The translations under genes and the position numbers were made by a program. Below are positions 9,749-19,680 of a stretch of DNA of 64,000 nt, piece after piece; position 1 is the first letter of the stretch, and every line of letters starts with the position of its first letter. Below the pieces are notes generated by a model. The model did not search any database. It worked only from the letters and a program-made list of their open reading frames with translations, and was not told the DNA's origin. This DNA comes from Prorocentrum cordatum (lineage: Eukaryota > Sar > Dinophyceae > Prorocentrales > Prorocentraceae): the NCBI GenBank assembly GCA_963575745.1, contig CAUYUJ010022507.1:22501-86500 (forward strand), in the 5' to 3' direction.

Positions 9749-10879
9749 TCACTCCCAGGTTATTTGATCCCGCAACACCAGCCACGGCGTAGCTGCCACA
9801 GGGGCCGCAGATAGCAACGGTTCGGTCACCCAATTGGCGTTCTGGTGAGTCACAATTCGCGCGTGGCTCCACGAGCCTGTGTAGCGCGATTTGCGGGGCA
9901 CCAGTGTGCTGTAGGTGTTGTTGCCGTAGCAGAAGACGGCCTCTGGAGCCCAGTGCGGATTCCAGCGGACAGCGTAGACCCTGTGGACGCCATTGCGGAT
10001 GACGTCGCGCGCACCTTCGATATGTGCCACCCATCGAAGCCAGTCAAATGCTGAGCCATCGGTGATGTCAACAGCACCTGGGGCAGTCTCGCCATGGTGG
10101 TAGTGCAACAGCGATTGGAGAGCGGCGCTGGCTTCGTCGCGGCCCACAATCTGGCGCGAGCAGGCTGCCTCTTGCAGGTGCTCCTGTGTGAAGAGCAGTG
10201 GGGCATCACCGCCAGTCTCGGCAGGCTGAGCAGCGCCACCGTCAGGCACGGCAGTCTGAGCAGCGCCGCCACGAGGAACATGAGGCTGAGCAGCGCCAGG
10301 CTCAGGCACGGCAGGCTGAGCAACGGCGCGTGGTGGACCGACATAGGTGGGCTCATCGGGTCGGCCGTTCTTATGGTAATGCAGGCGCATGGCTGAACCG
10401 TCTGCACGACGGAACTCGAAGAAGTGCCTGCCGTGGCCATCCGTGTTGGAGTAGTTAGGGTCGCGCTCTGTCTCGATGATGCGAAAGAGAACCTGGGCGA
10501 TGCCCTGCCCGATTATGCGCTCAGCGAAACCCGGAGCGGCAGACCGAAGCAGTTGCTTCCAGTCGTAGGACGGGTCGTTTGTTACGTCTTTGAACGACAA
10601 GTTGTTGACAATGCACTCGGCGCGCAGCGCGCGCTGCCACTGGCAGGCGGTCTTGCCGCCCATCCCTGGTGTACGGCGGATGTCTTCGAGGTGAGCCTGC
10701 TCAAAGACCACGTCGACACCTGGCTGAGGAGTCGGTGCGGGCGGATCCGGCAGAATCTCCCACGGGCCATCGCACGGGGCCGGGGGTGGCGGGGGCGATG
10801 CCTTGCCGCGTGCTGGCATTGTGACAAGGCAGGCTGAGGAGCACCGCCGCGGCTGGACGGCCAGGTGAAACTCGAGCAA
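9749..10879 (-). CDS. hypothetical protein in element A (376 aa)
   Basis: An open frame of 376 residues that I do not recognise. The N-terminal part is Pro-rich. A middle part has a charged, aromatic stretch (HGRHFFEFRRADG, near residue 150), and the C-terminal third contains several Trp residues (FDWLRW, YAVRWNPHW). Between them, repeated GGAAQPA/GAAQPH units are the translation of the dispersed 19-bp motif. All three element A ORFs are on this strand. There is no transposase triad or zinc finger. Coding status is likely but unproven. Confidence 0.5.
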   Translation of the reverse strand: MLEFHLAVQPRRCSSACLVTMPARGKASPPPPPAPCDGPWEILPDPPAPTPQPGVDVVFEQAHLEDIRRTPGMGGKTACQWQRALRAECIVNNLSFKDVTNDPSYDWKQLLRSAAPGFAERIIGQGIAQVLFRIIETERDPNYSNTDGHGRHFFEFRRADGSAMRLHYHKNGRPDEPTYVGPPRAVAQPAVPEPGAAQPHVPRGGAAQTAVPDGGAAQPAETGGDAPLLFTQEHLQEAACSRQIVGRDEASAALQSLLHYHHGETAPGAVDITDGSAFDWLRWVAHIEGARDVIRNGVHRVYAVRWNPHWAPEAVFCYGNNTYSTLVPRKSRYTGSWSHARIVTHQNANWVTEPLLSAAPVAATPWLVLRDQITWE

Positions 10880-10919
10880 ACATGGTTAAGGATGATGATG
10901 ATGGTGTTGATAGGAAACC

Positions 10920-11715
10920 CGGTATCAGCGAGTTGATGTACAATGAGGTGTCCGCAAACGAGACACTGCTGTCAACGCTGTTATAACTAACCACAAACGA
11001 GACACTGCTATCAACGCTTGCACAATTAAAAAGAAACGCTGGCATTGACACTACTAGCAATACCAAAGTGGAGTTTAAACGAGGCACTGCCATCAACCGA
11101 TTCAACTTCCAATGAAAGAAGATCACAAATGAGTTCACTCTGAAGTGACCCATGGGTATCAATGCGAGAAGTCTCTGCAAACTATTCACTCATGGCGACC
11201 GCCGCGCACACGCGTGTAGGAAATCGTTGATGATGATAGTGATAATGGAGTGGGGGCCAGTAATGCAGATACACTGCTGTGCATTCACTTGCTGCGAAAA
11301 GAAACTCTGTATGAATGAGTTGATATATAATGAGTTGTCCACAAACGAGACACTGCTATCAACGCTTGTATAAGTAAAAAGAAACGCTGCTATCGACACT
11401 TCCCCCAATACTAAAGTTGTCTTTAAACGAGTCACTGCCATGAACGGCTTCAACTACAGTGTAACGAAAGGAACTGCAGGCTGAGAAGCACCGCAGGCCA
11501 ACGTGAACCAGTCGTGGTGATGAGGATGAGTGAAATCTGCGATGATGATAGCGATCATGAAGTCGGTTGTAGGAACCCACTTTTGTAATAACCAACATAC
11601 ACTGGTATGCATTCACTTATGGTGAAAGGAAACTCGGTATCAGTGAGTTGATATAGAATGAGTTGTCCGCAAACGAGACACTGCTATCAACGCTTTTAGA
11701 ACGAAGCGAACCCAT
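10920..11715. repeat. imperfect 330-390-bp repeats
   Basis: GAGTTGAT, followed by CGAGACACTGCT(A/G)TCAACGCT, recurs at about 10931, 11317 and 11646. The two longer copies also share AAAAAGAAACGCTG and a TTTAAACGAG segment. AT content is higher than the surroundings and no gene is seen. Confidence 0.75.
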
Positions 11716-11747
11716 CAGAACACTGTTATCAACGGAAAGAATGCTGT

Positions 11748-12190
11748 AGAAGGACAAAGCGCTGAATGTACACCGATGTGTTCGACGACTGCGTATGTAA
11801 TGATGTGACGATATACAGACTAAGCCCTTCGTGAATGTCTACATGTTTTTCTGACGCCTACAAACGGCGCTGACGTGTGTGAGAAAATTGTCCGCGCAGC
11901 AAAAGCCGGCGAAGCGTGCGGGAGCTCGCATGCTGAGACAGACTACGTCTGCAGACAGCCAGCTGCAAAAGGTTGCGAGCGGCTCTTGGAAGATGTTTAC
12001 GGAACGGAGCTACGGTGTCTGAAAACATTGGCATCGAAGCGAAGAGCCTCGGAGCCCTGCAGCCTGAGAAACACCGCAAGAACTCGCATACTGAAAAGGA
12101 ATGCATTGCAAACCGCACGTTGCGAACCCTGCAGGCTGAGAAGCACCGCAGGATGTCGCATGCTGAAAAGCACTTGTACTGCAGAGCGCA
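11748..12190. repeat. duplicated segment of about 440 bp, copy 2
   Basis: Near-identical to 8984-9430 in the same orientation. The two copies bracket the 376-aa ORF, suggesting a segmental duplication inside element A or an insertion between former neighbours. Confidence 0.9.
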
Positions 12191-12321
12191 GGCTGCGAAA
12201 CCTGCAGGCTGAGAAGCACCGCAGGAACTCGCATGCTTTCGAACACTACTGCTCGAGACCGCAGCTGGAGAGCGGCAGACCGCAGGCTGAGAAGCACCGC
12301 GGGCAGGGAGACTTGCAAAAC

Positions 12322-13065
12322 TCAGATGTCCTGATCGTCTTGGAGGAAGTCACGCCAGTCCGGCGGCTGCCAAGAATCGATGATGCGCCTGGAGCCACCG
12401 CCCGTGCTGCCGCCGATGTCCAGGTAGTCGCCATCGCCCCTGAACAGACGGCCGTGCCCCAACGCCAGAATCGCTTGGTTGCGGATTTGAAGCAGCGCTC
12501 CGCTCTCAAACATCTGCAACACGTCCAGCTGCCTGCGCGTGAAGTTCGGCTTTGGCTGGCCAGCCTGGGCAGACAGATGGAGGGAAAGCCGCTCCCCCTC
12601 GTTGTAGCGCGCGATGGCCTCGGCCTTCTGGTGGTGCAGCCGGCGCCGCTGTTGCCGCAGAGCTTCCTCGGGAACTGCTGCATCACGGCCCTCACTGTGA
12701 TCAGCTTGCAACGCTTGCGTTAGCCAATCAACGTCGAAGCGCCCTGAGAAGGCCAGCACCTCCCAGATCTGTTTGGTACCGGCCACACGTTGCAAATGGC
12801 GATGCCACCGCTTACGCTTCTGGTCTTTCACAAACTTGGCGACGCTACCCAGACCTGCACCCTTGGCCTGGCCACCTTTTCCCGCAGGCTGAGAAGCACC
12901 GTGAGAACCTTTCTTACCGCCTGGCCCTTTGTTAGGACCCTGCGGAACCGCATGGCCCCCTTGTGGCGCAGACTTGCCTTTCGCTTTTCCCTTTTCGATA
13001 TCCCGTTCCTGAAGCGCACGCTGCTGCCGCGACTGCTCGTACTGGTCGCGAGCTACTCTGACCAA
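12322..13065 (-). CDS. hypothetical basic protein in element A (247 aa)
   Basis: The N-terminal 80 residues are Lys/Gly/Gln-rich (KGKAKGKS, NKGPGGKKG) and include an in-frame GASQPA from the 19-bp motif. A helical region follows (RRLHHQKAEAIARY), then a tail ending in acidic residues. The frame is open upstream of its ATG and overlaps the 3' end of the 425-aa ORF, so it may continue that protein after a one-base frameshift. I do not recognise the family; a basic nucleic-acid-binding region is an inference. Confidence 0.5.
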   Translation of the reverse strand: MVRVARDQYEQSRQQRALQERDIEKGKAKGKSAPQGGHAVPQGPNKGPGGKKGSHGASQPAGKGGQAKGAGLGSVAKFVKDQKRKRWHRHLQRVAGTKQIWEVLAFSGRFDVDWLTQALQADHSEGRDAAVPEEALRQQRRRLHHQKAEAIARYNEGERLSLHLSAQAGQPKPNFTRRQLDVLQMFESGALLQIRNQAILALGHGRLFRGDGDYLDIGGSTGGGSRRIIDSWQPPDWRDFLQDDQDI

Positions 13066-13075
13066 TTCCTGGCGC

Positions 13076-14353
13076 TCAGGCTCCGTGAGACTTCCTCTTT
13101 TTGAAAAGCAAGAGACTGAGATGATGGAGGACTTTCGGATCGTACTCCTCGTCGTACCTGTCGTCCCAAAGCTGCCTCAGCTCCCTGTGCAAGTCGTCCG
13201 CGCGATTCTGAACGACATCCTCGACGTAGTCGGGATCACCCGGTGAAGTCGGTGAAAGCGGAGGAGTAGAACTCGGCGACCGATCCCAATGCACAGAAGA
13301 CTCGCGGTCCGCCTGTACGCTGACGTCGGCGTCGGAGACGTTTTCGACGACAATCTTCCGCCTCTTGCTCTCCCCAGGCTGAATAGCACCAGGGAGAGTG
13401 AGCACAACCGCCACCGCATCGTGTGCGTCGTTGCGCATGCCACGATCCGTAAAAGACGCGCCAACGGCAATGGAGCAGAAACGGGCGACTGCTCCGCAGA
13501 CCGCGACGTGGTCGCCTTTGAGGTCGGCCGGAGTGGCATGGACCTCCCATACCTTCTCGTCGTTCTGCTGGCGCTGGTAAGCCTCCCGCGCCTCCTGGAA
13601 AGTGAGGTTGTCGTCGCCGACTACAAGCAGAACGACTGCCTGGTTTAGATTCTCAAGAATCTTGGCCAGGCCGTCCAGGTGCAAGCGGAGATGGCGAACT
13701 GTCCGCTTTCGAGTCTGGATGGTCGGCGGTTTCTTGCCGCACACGATGTGCATGTTGGCGATCACCACGTGGAACTTGTCATGGCCTGGTTTGTTCACCT
13801 CAAAATGTGAAATAACAGCATCAATCTCTCGGCCGCTAGGAGGCCTGTAAACTTTGCTGTCTTCGCACAGAGTCAGTTCCGCAGGCTGAGAAGCACCGCG
13901 GAACCCCCAGAGAGTCAAGTAGTTGTCGACCTCCGAGAAGCGAATGCCATCACCGAAAGGCTTACTGAGGATCTCTGTCACGTTGATCCCTGCTCGGCGA
14001 AAGCCTTCACGGAACGCACCGACCTCGCAGCCACAGACAATATCAGCATCAGCGGTCTCCACTATCGTGGCGCACACCCTTCCGAAGTTAGCGCAGTGAG
14101 TGGCCGCCTGCTTACCAGTCATCATGCCCTGCTCGAACCCGAAATTGAACGAGGCGACCGTGAAAGACGCAGGCTGCACAGCGCCAGAACCAGGCGTCTG
14201 TCCACCTTCCTCCGCAGGCTGAGAAGCACCGCGAGGCGGCGCAGGCTGAGAAGCACCGCGAGGCGGCGACACTTCGGACGAGCCTCGCGGAGCAGAGGCT
14301 GCGGATGAACGTTGGACATGGGGGTACGGCCAGGGGAACGCCATTGCAATCAA
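13076..14353 (-). CDS. endonuclease/exonuclease/phosphatase-fold-like protein in element A (425 aa)
   Basis: The order of motifs fits the EEP fold: ASFNFG (Asn70), an acidic CGCEVG strand (Glu110), VVIANMH (200-202), VVGDDN (246-249) and AHDAV (310-314). These correspond to the usual N, E, H/N, GDxN and S/D-H positions. The family hydrolyses phosphodiesters (AP-type endonucleases of LINEs, DNases, phosphatases). The DN replaces the usual GDFN, so activity is uncertain. The N-terminal 60 residues are low complexity. GASQPA units from the 19-bp motif sit at about 33-38, 42-47 and 153-158, the last inside the fold. I infer a possible nicking or processing role for the element. Confidence 0.5.
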   Translation of the reverse strand: MIAMAFPWPYPHVQRSSAASAPRGSSEVSPPRGASQPAPPRGASQPAEEGGQTPGSGAVQPASFTVASFNFGFEQGMMTGKQAATHCANFGRVCATIVETADADIVCGCEVGAFREGFRRAGINVTEILSKPFGDGIRFSEVDNYLTLWGFRGASQPAELTLCEDSKVYRPPSGREIDAVISHFEVNKPGHDKFHVVIANMHIVCGKKPPTIQTRKRTVRHLRLHLDGLAKILENLNQAVVLLVVGDDNLTFQEAREAYQRQQNDEKVWEVHATPADLKGDHVAVCGAVARFCSIAVGASFTDRGMRNDAHDAVAVVLTLPGAIQPGESKRRKIVVENVSDADVSVQADRESSVHWDRSPSSTPPLSPTSPGDPDYVEDVVQNRADDLHRELRQLWDDRYDEEYDPKVLHHLSLLLFKKRKSHGA

Positions 14354-14474
14354 AACTCAGTGGTCTGCAGTGAATGAATGCAGTGGCACGATTGAATGCA
14401 GAGGACTGCAGTGTCACTAGCAAGTCCTGAACCAAACACAGCTGTGGCGGAAGGAGTATGAAGCGTCTGGCTAT

Positions 14475-14830
14475 TCAAAATGTGGCCCGGGAATGGAGTT
14501 CTGGGAACTCGAAGACCAGGAAGTGGACTAGAGTTGGCTCCGGGCATCCAAAATGTGGCCCGGGAATGGAGTTCTGGGAAATGGAAGAGCACGAAGTGGC
14601 TTACAGTTGGCTCCGGGCATCCAAAATGTGGCCCGGGAATGGAGTTCTGGGAAATGGAAGAGCACGAAGTGGCCTACAGTTGGATCCGGCCCCCCAGAAT
14701 GTGGCCCGGGAATGGAGTTCTGGGAAATAGAAGAGCACGAAGTGGCCTACAGTTGCATCCGGCCCCCCAGAATGTGGCCTGGGAATGGAGTTCTGGGAAG
14801 GCGAAGAGCACGAAGTGTGTGACTGTTGGT
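14475..14830 (+). repeat. 73-bp tandem array (copy A)
   Basis: Units begin TGTGGCCCGGGAATGGAGTT at 14481, 14554, 14627, 14700 and 14773, exactly 73 bp apart, with small variants. The same unit forms the array at about 16560-17070 in copy B. Confidence 0.93.
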
Positions 14831-15089
14831 GAAAAACGAGCCCGGCTCACTGCCGCCCGGCAACTCCCAACACCTGCCCGGACCCCCCTGTGGAGTGATC
14901 TGCTGCTCTCTTTTGATCCCACTAGAAACCTATCAGTCTTCGCTGTTAGGTAATTATCCCGGCAAAGCAACCTAACAGCGATGTGTAGGAGCATATCTGG
15001 AAGCATCCCCCTTAAGATTCAGATGAGAATCCAGTTGTAGAGTTCTGCTGTTCTCGCAGTCGTAGTCGCATTCGCGATGACAGTCGCAG

Positions 15090-16490
15090 TGGCCTGCATT
15101 AGCCTCAGCCTCAGCCTCAGCCTGCCTCAGCATCAGCCTCAGCCTCAGCTTCAGCCTGCCTCAGCCTCAGCCTCAGCCTGCTCCTGCATCAGCCTCAGTC
15201 TGCCTGCAGCCTCGGCCTCAGCCTCAGCCTGCCTCAGCCTGAGCCTGCCTCAGCCTCAGCCTCAGCCTGCCTCAGCATCAGCCAGCCTCAGCCTCAGCCT
15301 CAGCCTCAGCCTCAGCCTCAGCCTCAGCCTCAGCCTGCTTCAGCCTCAGCCTCAGTCTGCCTTCAGCCTCGGCCTCAGCCTCAGCCTGCCTCAGCCTCAG
15401 CCTGCATCAGCCTCAGCCTCAGCCTCAGCCTGCCTCAGCCTGCCTCAGCCTCAGCCTGCCTCAGCCTCAGCCTCAGCCTGCTTCAGCCTCAGCCTCAGTC
15501 TGCCTTCAGCCTCGGCCTCGGCCTCGGCCTCAGCCTCAGCCTGCCTGAGCCTCAGCCTCAGCCTCAGCCTGGCTCAGCATCAGCCTGCCTCAGCCTCAGC
15601 CTCAGCCTGCCTCAGCCTCAGCCTCAGCCTGCTTCAGCCTCAGCCTCAGTCTGCCTTCAGCCTCGGCCTCAGCCTCAGCCTGCCTCAGCCTCAGCCTGCA
15701 GCCTCAGCCTCAGCCTGCTTCAGCCTCAGCCTCAGTCTGCCTTCAGCCTCGGCCTCAGCCTCAGCCTGCCTCAGCCTCAGCCTGCTTCAGCCTCAGCCTC
15801 AGCCTGCCTCAGCCTCATCAGCCTGCCTCAGCCTCAGCCTGCCTCAGCCCTCAGCCTCAGCCTCAGCCTCAGCCTGCTTCAGCCTCAGCCTCAGTCTGCC
15901 TTCAGCCTCGCCTCGCCTCGCCTCAGCCTCAGCCTGCCTCAGCCTCAGCCTCAGCCTGCCTCAGCCTCAGCCTCAGCCTGCAGCCTCAGCCTCAGTCTGC
16001 CTTCAGCCTCGGCCTCAGCCTCAGCCTGCCTCAGCCTCAGCCTGCATCAGCCTCAGCCTCAGCCTCAGCCTGCCTCAGCATCAGCCTGCCTCAGCCTCAG
16101 CCTCAGCCTGCCTCAGCCTCAGCCTCAGCCTGCTTCAGCCTCAGCCTCAGTCTCAGCCTTCCTCTCCTCAGCCTCAGCCTGCATCAGCCTCAGCCTCAGC
16201 CTCAGCCTGCCTCAGCATCAGCCTGCCTCAGCCTCAGCCTCAGCCTGCCTCAGCCTCAGCCTCAGCCTGCTTCAGCCTCAGCCTCAGTCTGCCTTCAGCC
16301 TCGGCCTCAGCCTCAGCATCAGCCTCAGCCTGCATCAGCCTCAGCCTCAGCCTCAGCCTGCCTCAGCCTCAGCCTGCCTCAGCCTCAGCCTCAGCCTGCC
16401 TCAGCCTCAGCCTCGGCCTGCTTCAGCCTCAGCCTCATCAGCCTCGCCTCAGCAGCCTGCCTCAGCCTCAGCCTGCAGCCTCAGCATGCC
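15090..16490 (+). repeat. CAGCCT hexamer array, 1.4 kb
   Basis: Long array of CAGCCT with higher-order blocks ending in CTGCCTTCAGCCTCGGCC. The open frame of almost 480 residues is only the repeat read through. Confidence 0.93.
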
Positions 16491-16554
16491 TGTCAGGCCT
16501 CAAATGAAGAAGAGCATCTGCCTCAGCATTCAAATGAACAGAAGAACACGAAGT

Positions 16555-17073
16555 GGCCTACAGTTGGCTCCGGGCATTCAAAATCATGCCCAGGAATGGA
16601 GTTCTGGGAAGTCGAAGAGCACGAAGTGGCCTACAGTTGGCTCCGGGCATCCAAAATGTGGCCCGGGAATGGAGTTCTGGGAACTCGAAGAGCACGAAGT
16701 GGCCTACAGTTGGCTCCGGGCATCCAAAATGTGGCCCGGGAATGGAGTTCTGGGAACTCGAAGAGCACGAAGTGGCCTACAGTTGGCTCCGGGCATCCAA
16801 AATGTGGCCCGGGAATGGAGTTCTGGGAACTCGAAGAGCACGAAGTGGCCTACAGTTGGCTCCGGGCATTCAAAATGTGGCCCGGGAATGGAGTTCTGGG
16901 GTGTCAAGTACGAGGAATTGTGTGACTGTTGCATCCGGTTATTCTAAATGTGGCCCGGGAATGGCGTTCTGGGATCTCGAAGAGCACGAAGTGTGTGACT
17001 GTTGCATCCGGGTATTGAGAATGTGGCCTGGGAATGGAGTTCTGGGAAGTCGAAGAGCACGAAGTGTGTGACT
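16555..17073 (+). repeat. 73-bp tandem array (copy B)
   Basis: Seven or so units of the GGCCCGGGAATGGAGTTCTG repeat. The last two carry TGTGTGACTGTTGCATCCGG in place of the usual spacer. Confidence 0.93.
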
Positions 17074-17201
17074 GTTGGTGAAAAACGAGCCCGGCACCTG
17101 CCGCCCGGCAACTCCCAACACCTGCCCGGACCCCCCTGTGGAGTGATCTGCTGCTCTCTTTTGATCCCACTAGAAACCTATCAGTCTTCGCTGTTAGGTA
17201 A

Positions 17202-17925
17202 CAACACGCAAAAAACTTTGTAAAACACATATGATTATGTCCATTCAGGCCTTGTCGAGCCTCTATTCTTGCCTCTTTTCGAGCTCACGTGCGTCTTCGC
17301 GGGCTCTTGGAAGCACGTTGGAATCAGCGGGCGCTCTCTGCGGCTGTCCTCCACGCCTCCCGACCCCGGCCTGGGCCGTCTGGCAGCATTTTTGGGGCTT
17401 TCTTGGGCCGTCCTGGGCGCGCCCAGGGGGTCCCCGGAGTCCCTTTTGAGGCCCCCAAACTAACTCGGATCTCGTTTGTACGCCTCTCCGTATGCCTCGT
17501 CCTTTCGTCCACACTTTTTCACACCCTCAGGCGTCTTTTTTTAATCATTTTCAGACTCTCTTGGGGCTCTCTGGAGTCTTTTTAGGTCATGTTCCGGCTC
17601 TCTTGGGGCTTTCTGAGAGCCTTTAAGACCCCACTTTCGTATTTTTCCAGGCCCTCTGAGACCTTATTGTCCAATCTGGCGTCTTTTTTAGGTCGTTTTC
17701 CGGCTCTCTTGGCTTTCTGAGAGTCTTTGAGACCCCACTTTCGTATTTTTCCAGGCCCTCCGAGTGAACACCCCCGCTACATCCCGATTTGCCCCCCACG
17801 CAACCTCCGCGTTCCAAAAAAAAAGTGGGGCGGCGGTGTCTGCCCCCTCAGGGGCGTTCAATTGAATAAAGGGTGGATGGACATCTATGGAGCCGTGTAT
17901 TACTCCGATTCACTCGGCCGGAATG
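17202..17925. other. interval without a supported gene
   Basis: Contains a 106-bp direct duplication (TTCCGGCTCTCTTGG near 17592 and 17698, ending in CGTATTTTTCCAGGCCCTC). No coding or RNA signature is seen. Confidence 0.6.
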
Positions 17926-17929
17926 GCGA

Positions 17930-18530
17930 CCGAGCTGTTCTCCCCCTGGGTGGCTGCGAACTTTCCTTGCAACTGGCGCCGCTTTCGCGGGCTCCCATTT
18001 TTAACCGCGCGGCGGAGGCAGGAAGTAAACGGGCCATTTGAGGCTTCGCAGCTCCCTGGGTGGCTGCGAGCTATGCTACTGTCGCCAATTTCGTGGGCTA
18101 CTGGGAGGCAAGGCGCAGTCGGGAAATAAACATACCCATTTGAGGTCTCGCAGCTCCCCGGGGGGCTGCCGTTTGTGCTGCTGTCGCCATTTTCGTGGGC
18201 TCCTGGGAGGCACGGCGGAGCTGGGAAGTAAACGGACCATTTGAGACCTCGTAGCTCCCTGGGTGGCTGCGAACTGTGCTACTGTCGCCATTTTCGTGCG
18301 CTCCTGGGAGGTCCAGCGGAGTCGGGGGCCACGCGCACCCATGTGAGACCTCGCTGCTCCTTGGAACGCGGCGAATCGCGCAATTGTTGCCACTTTCGTT
18401 GGCTCCTGGGAGGTCCAGCGGAGTCGGGGACCACGCGGGCCCAGCCGGGCCGAGACCTCGCTGCTCCCTGGGAGGCTAGGATATTTGCAATTGTCGCCAC
18501 TGTCGTAGGCTCGCGGGAGGCAAGGGCAGC
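17930..18530 (+). repeat. satellite of about 103 bp, six units
   Basis: Units with GGTGGCTGCGA and TGTCGCCATTTTCGTGGGCT recur near 17949, 18059, 18162, 18261, 18364 and 18471. They degenerate toward the right end. Confidence 0.88.
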
Positions 18531-18732
18531 GCAGATGGTGCATGTCTGGCAATCTGTTCCTTCGTATGGAGCGTTCAGGCACATGCTAGCCTCGCCCGGA
18601 GAAGGGGTTGGGCACGTCTCGGGTACTTTTCTCAGCCGTCCTGTGGTGTTGGGTCCTCGCTTTGGAAGGGACAGCGCCCCGCGTCACTCACTCACTCCTC
18701 CTCCCCCTCCTCCCCCTCCTCCCTCCTCCCGT

Positions 18733-19490
18733 ACAGCGTTTCGTGGCCCCATAGGGAGTTCCACCGAAGGCCCCAGTGCCACCGCCCGCATGCGTCGCCC
18801 AAAACCATTTCGGCACACCCCTCACACGTTTCGTGACCCCATAGGGAGCTCCACCGAAGGCCCCAGTGCCACTGCCCGCATGCGTCACCCACACTTTTTT
18901 CGGCACACCCCTCACACGTTTCGAGGCCCCATGGGGAGCTCCACCGAAGGCCCCAGTGCCACCGCCCGCATGCGTAACCCGCACCCATTTTCGGCACACC
19001 CCTCACGTTTCGTGATCCCATGGGGAGCTCCACCGAAGGCCCCAGTGCCACCGCCCGCATGCGTCACCCGCACCCATTTTCGGTACACCCCTCACACGTT
19101 TCGAGGCCTCATAGGGAGCTCCACCGAAGGCCCCAGTGCCACCGCCCGCATGCGTCACCCGCACCAATTTTCGGCACACCCCTCACACGTATCGTGGCCC
19201 CATAGGGAGCTCCACCGAAGGCACCAGTGGCGCGTTCGCATGCGCTCACCGCGCCCATTTCGGCACACCCCTCACACGTTTCCCTGCCCCATGGGGAGCT
19301 CCACCGACGGCCTCAGTGGCTGCGTTCGCATGCGCCCACCCCACCTATTTCGGTAGACCTCTCACGCGTTTCGTGGCCCATAGGGAGTTCCACCGACGGC
19401 CCCAGTGGCTGCTGTCGCATGCGCCCACGGGACAACTTTTGGCACACCCCTCACACGTTTCGTGGCCCTATAGGGAGCTCTTTCGAATGC
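18733..19490 (+). repeat. S1 satellite, 90-bp form
   Basis: Tandem units share TTTCGTGGCCCCATAGGGAG, CTCCACCGAAGGCCCCAGTG and CGCATGCGTCA. The early spacing is 90 bp (18738, 18828, 18918). The block is preceded by GTCCTGTGGTGTTGGGTCCT near 18637, which also precedes the next block. Confidence 0.92.
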
Positions 19491-19680
19491 GGTGCATACG
19501 GCGACGGTATTCACAACTGAATATGGTTGGGTCCTTCGCCAGGCTAATTCCCAACCGTCCTGTGGTGTTGGGTCCTCGTTTTGAAGGGGCAGCGCCCCGC
19601 GTCCCTTCTCCTCCTCTCCCTCCTCCTCCCCCTCCTCCCTCCTCCCATCGGCCTCGTCACCTCCGTGCGTTTCACCCACC

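Larger units (their letters stand above)
8491..14952. mobile_element. unrecognised large element A (long copy)
   Basis: The left end (8491-8640) and right end (about 14805-14952) are near-identical to the two ends of the shorter copy at 14953-17201. Both begin AATTATCCCGGCAAAGCAA, followed by CCTAACAGC, and end CGCTGTTAGGTAA. CCTAACAGC(G) and CGCTGTTAGG are inverted, a short TIR. Inside are a CAGCCT array, a duplicated segment of about 440 bp, 330-390-bp repeats, three minus-strand ORFs and a 73-bp array. I see no transposase, integrase or reverse transcriptase. The family is unknown to me. Confidence 0.6.
14953..17201. mobile_element. short copy B of the unrecognised element
   Basis: It has the same left end as element A (about 140 bp, few differences), a much longer CAGCCT array, the 73-bp array, and the same right end of about 145 bp finishing CGCTGTTAGGTAA. 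It lacks all three ORFs and the duplicated segments, so it behaves like an internally deleted, non-autonomous copy lying head-to-tail with copy A. Confidence 0.65.

Noticed and set aside
9300-14260. Reading the 19-bp motif as an 11-nt micro-intron (GTGCTTCTCAG on the minus strand)
   Set aside because: Far too short for splicing, and removal would break the otherwise open frames.
15077-16507. 476-residue Ser/Ala/Leu ORF
   Set aside because: It is the CAGCCT hexamer array read through.
18040-18530. Possible spliced-leader-like sequence (GTCGCCATTTTCGTGGGCTC)
   Set aside because: It resembles the dinoflagellate leader only in CCATTTT and GGCTC and is part of a 103-bp satellite with no leader-gene context.
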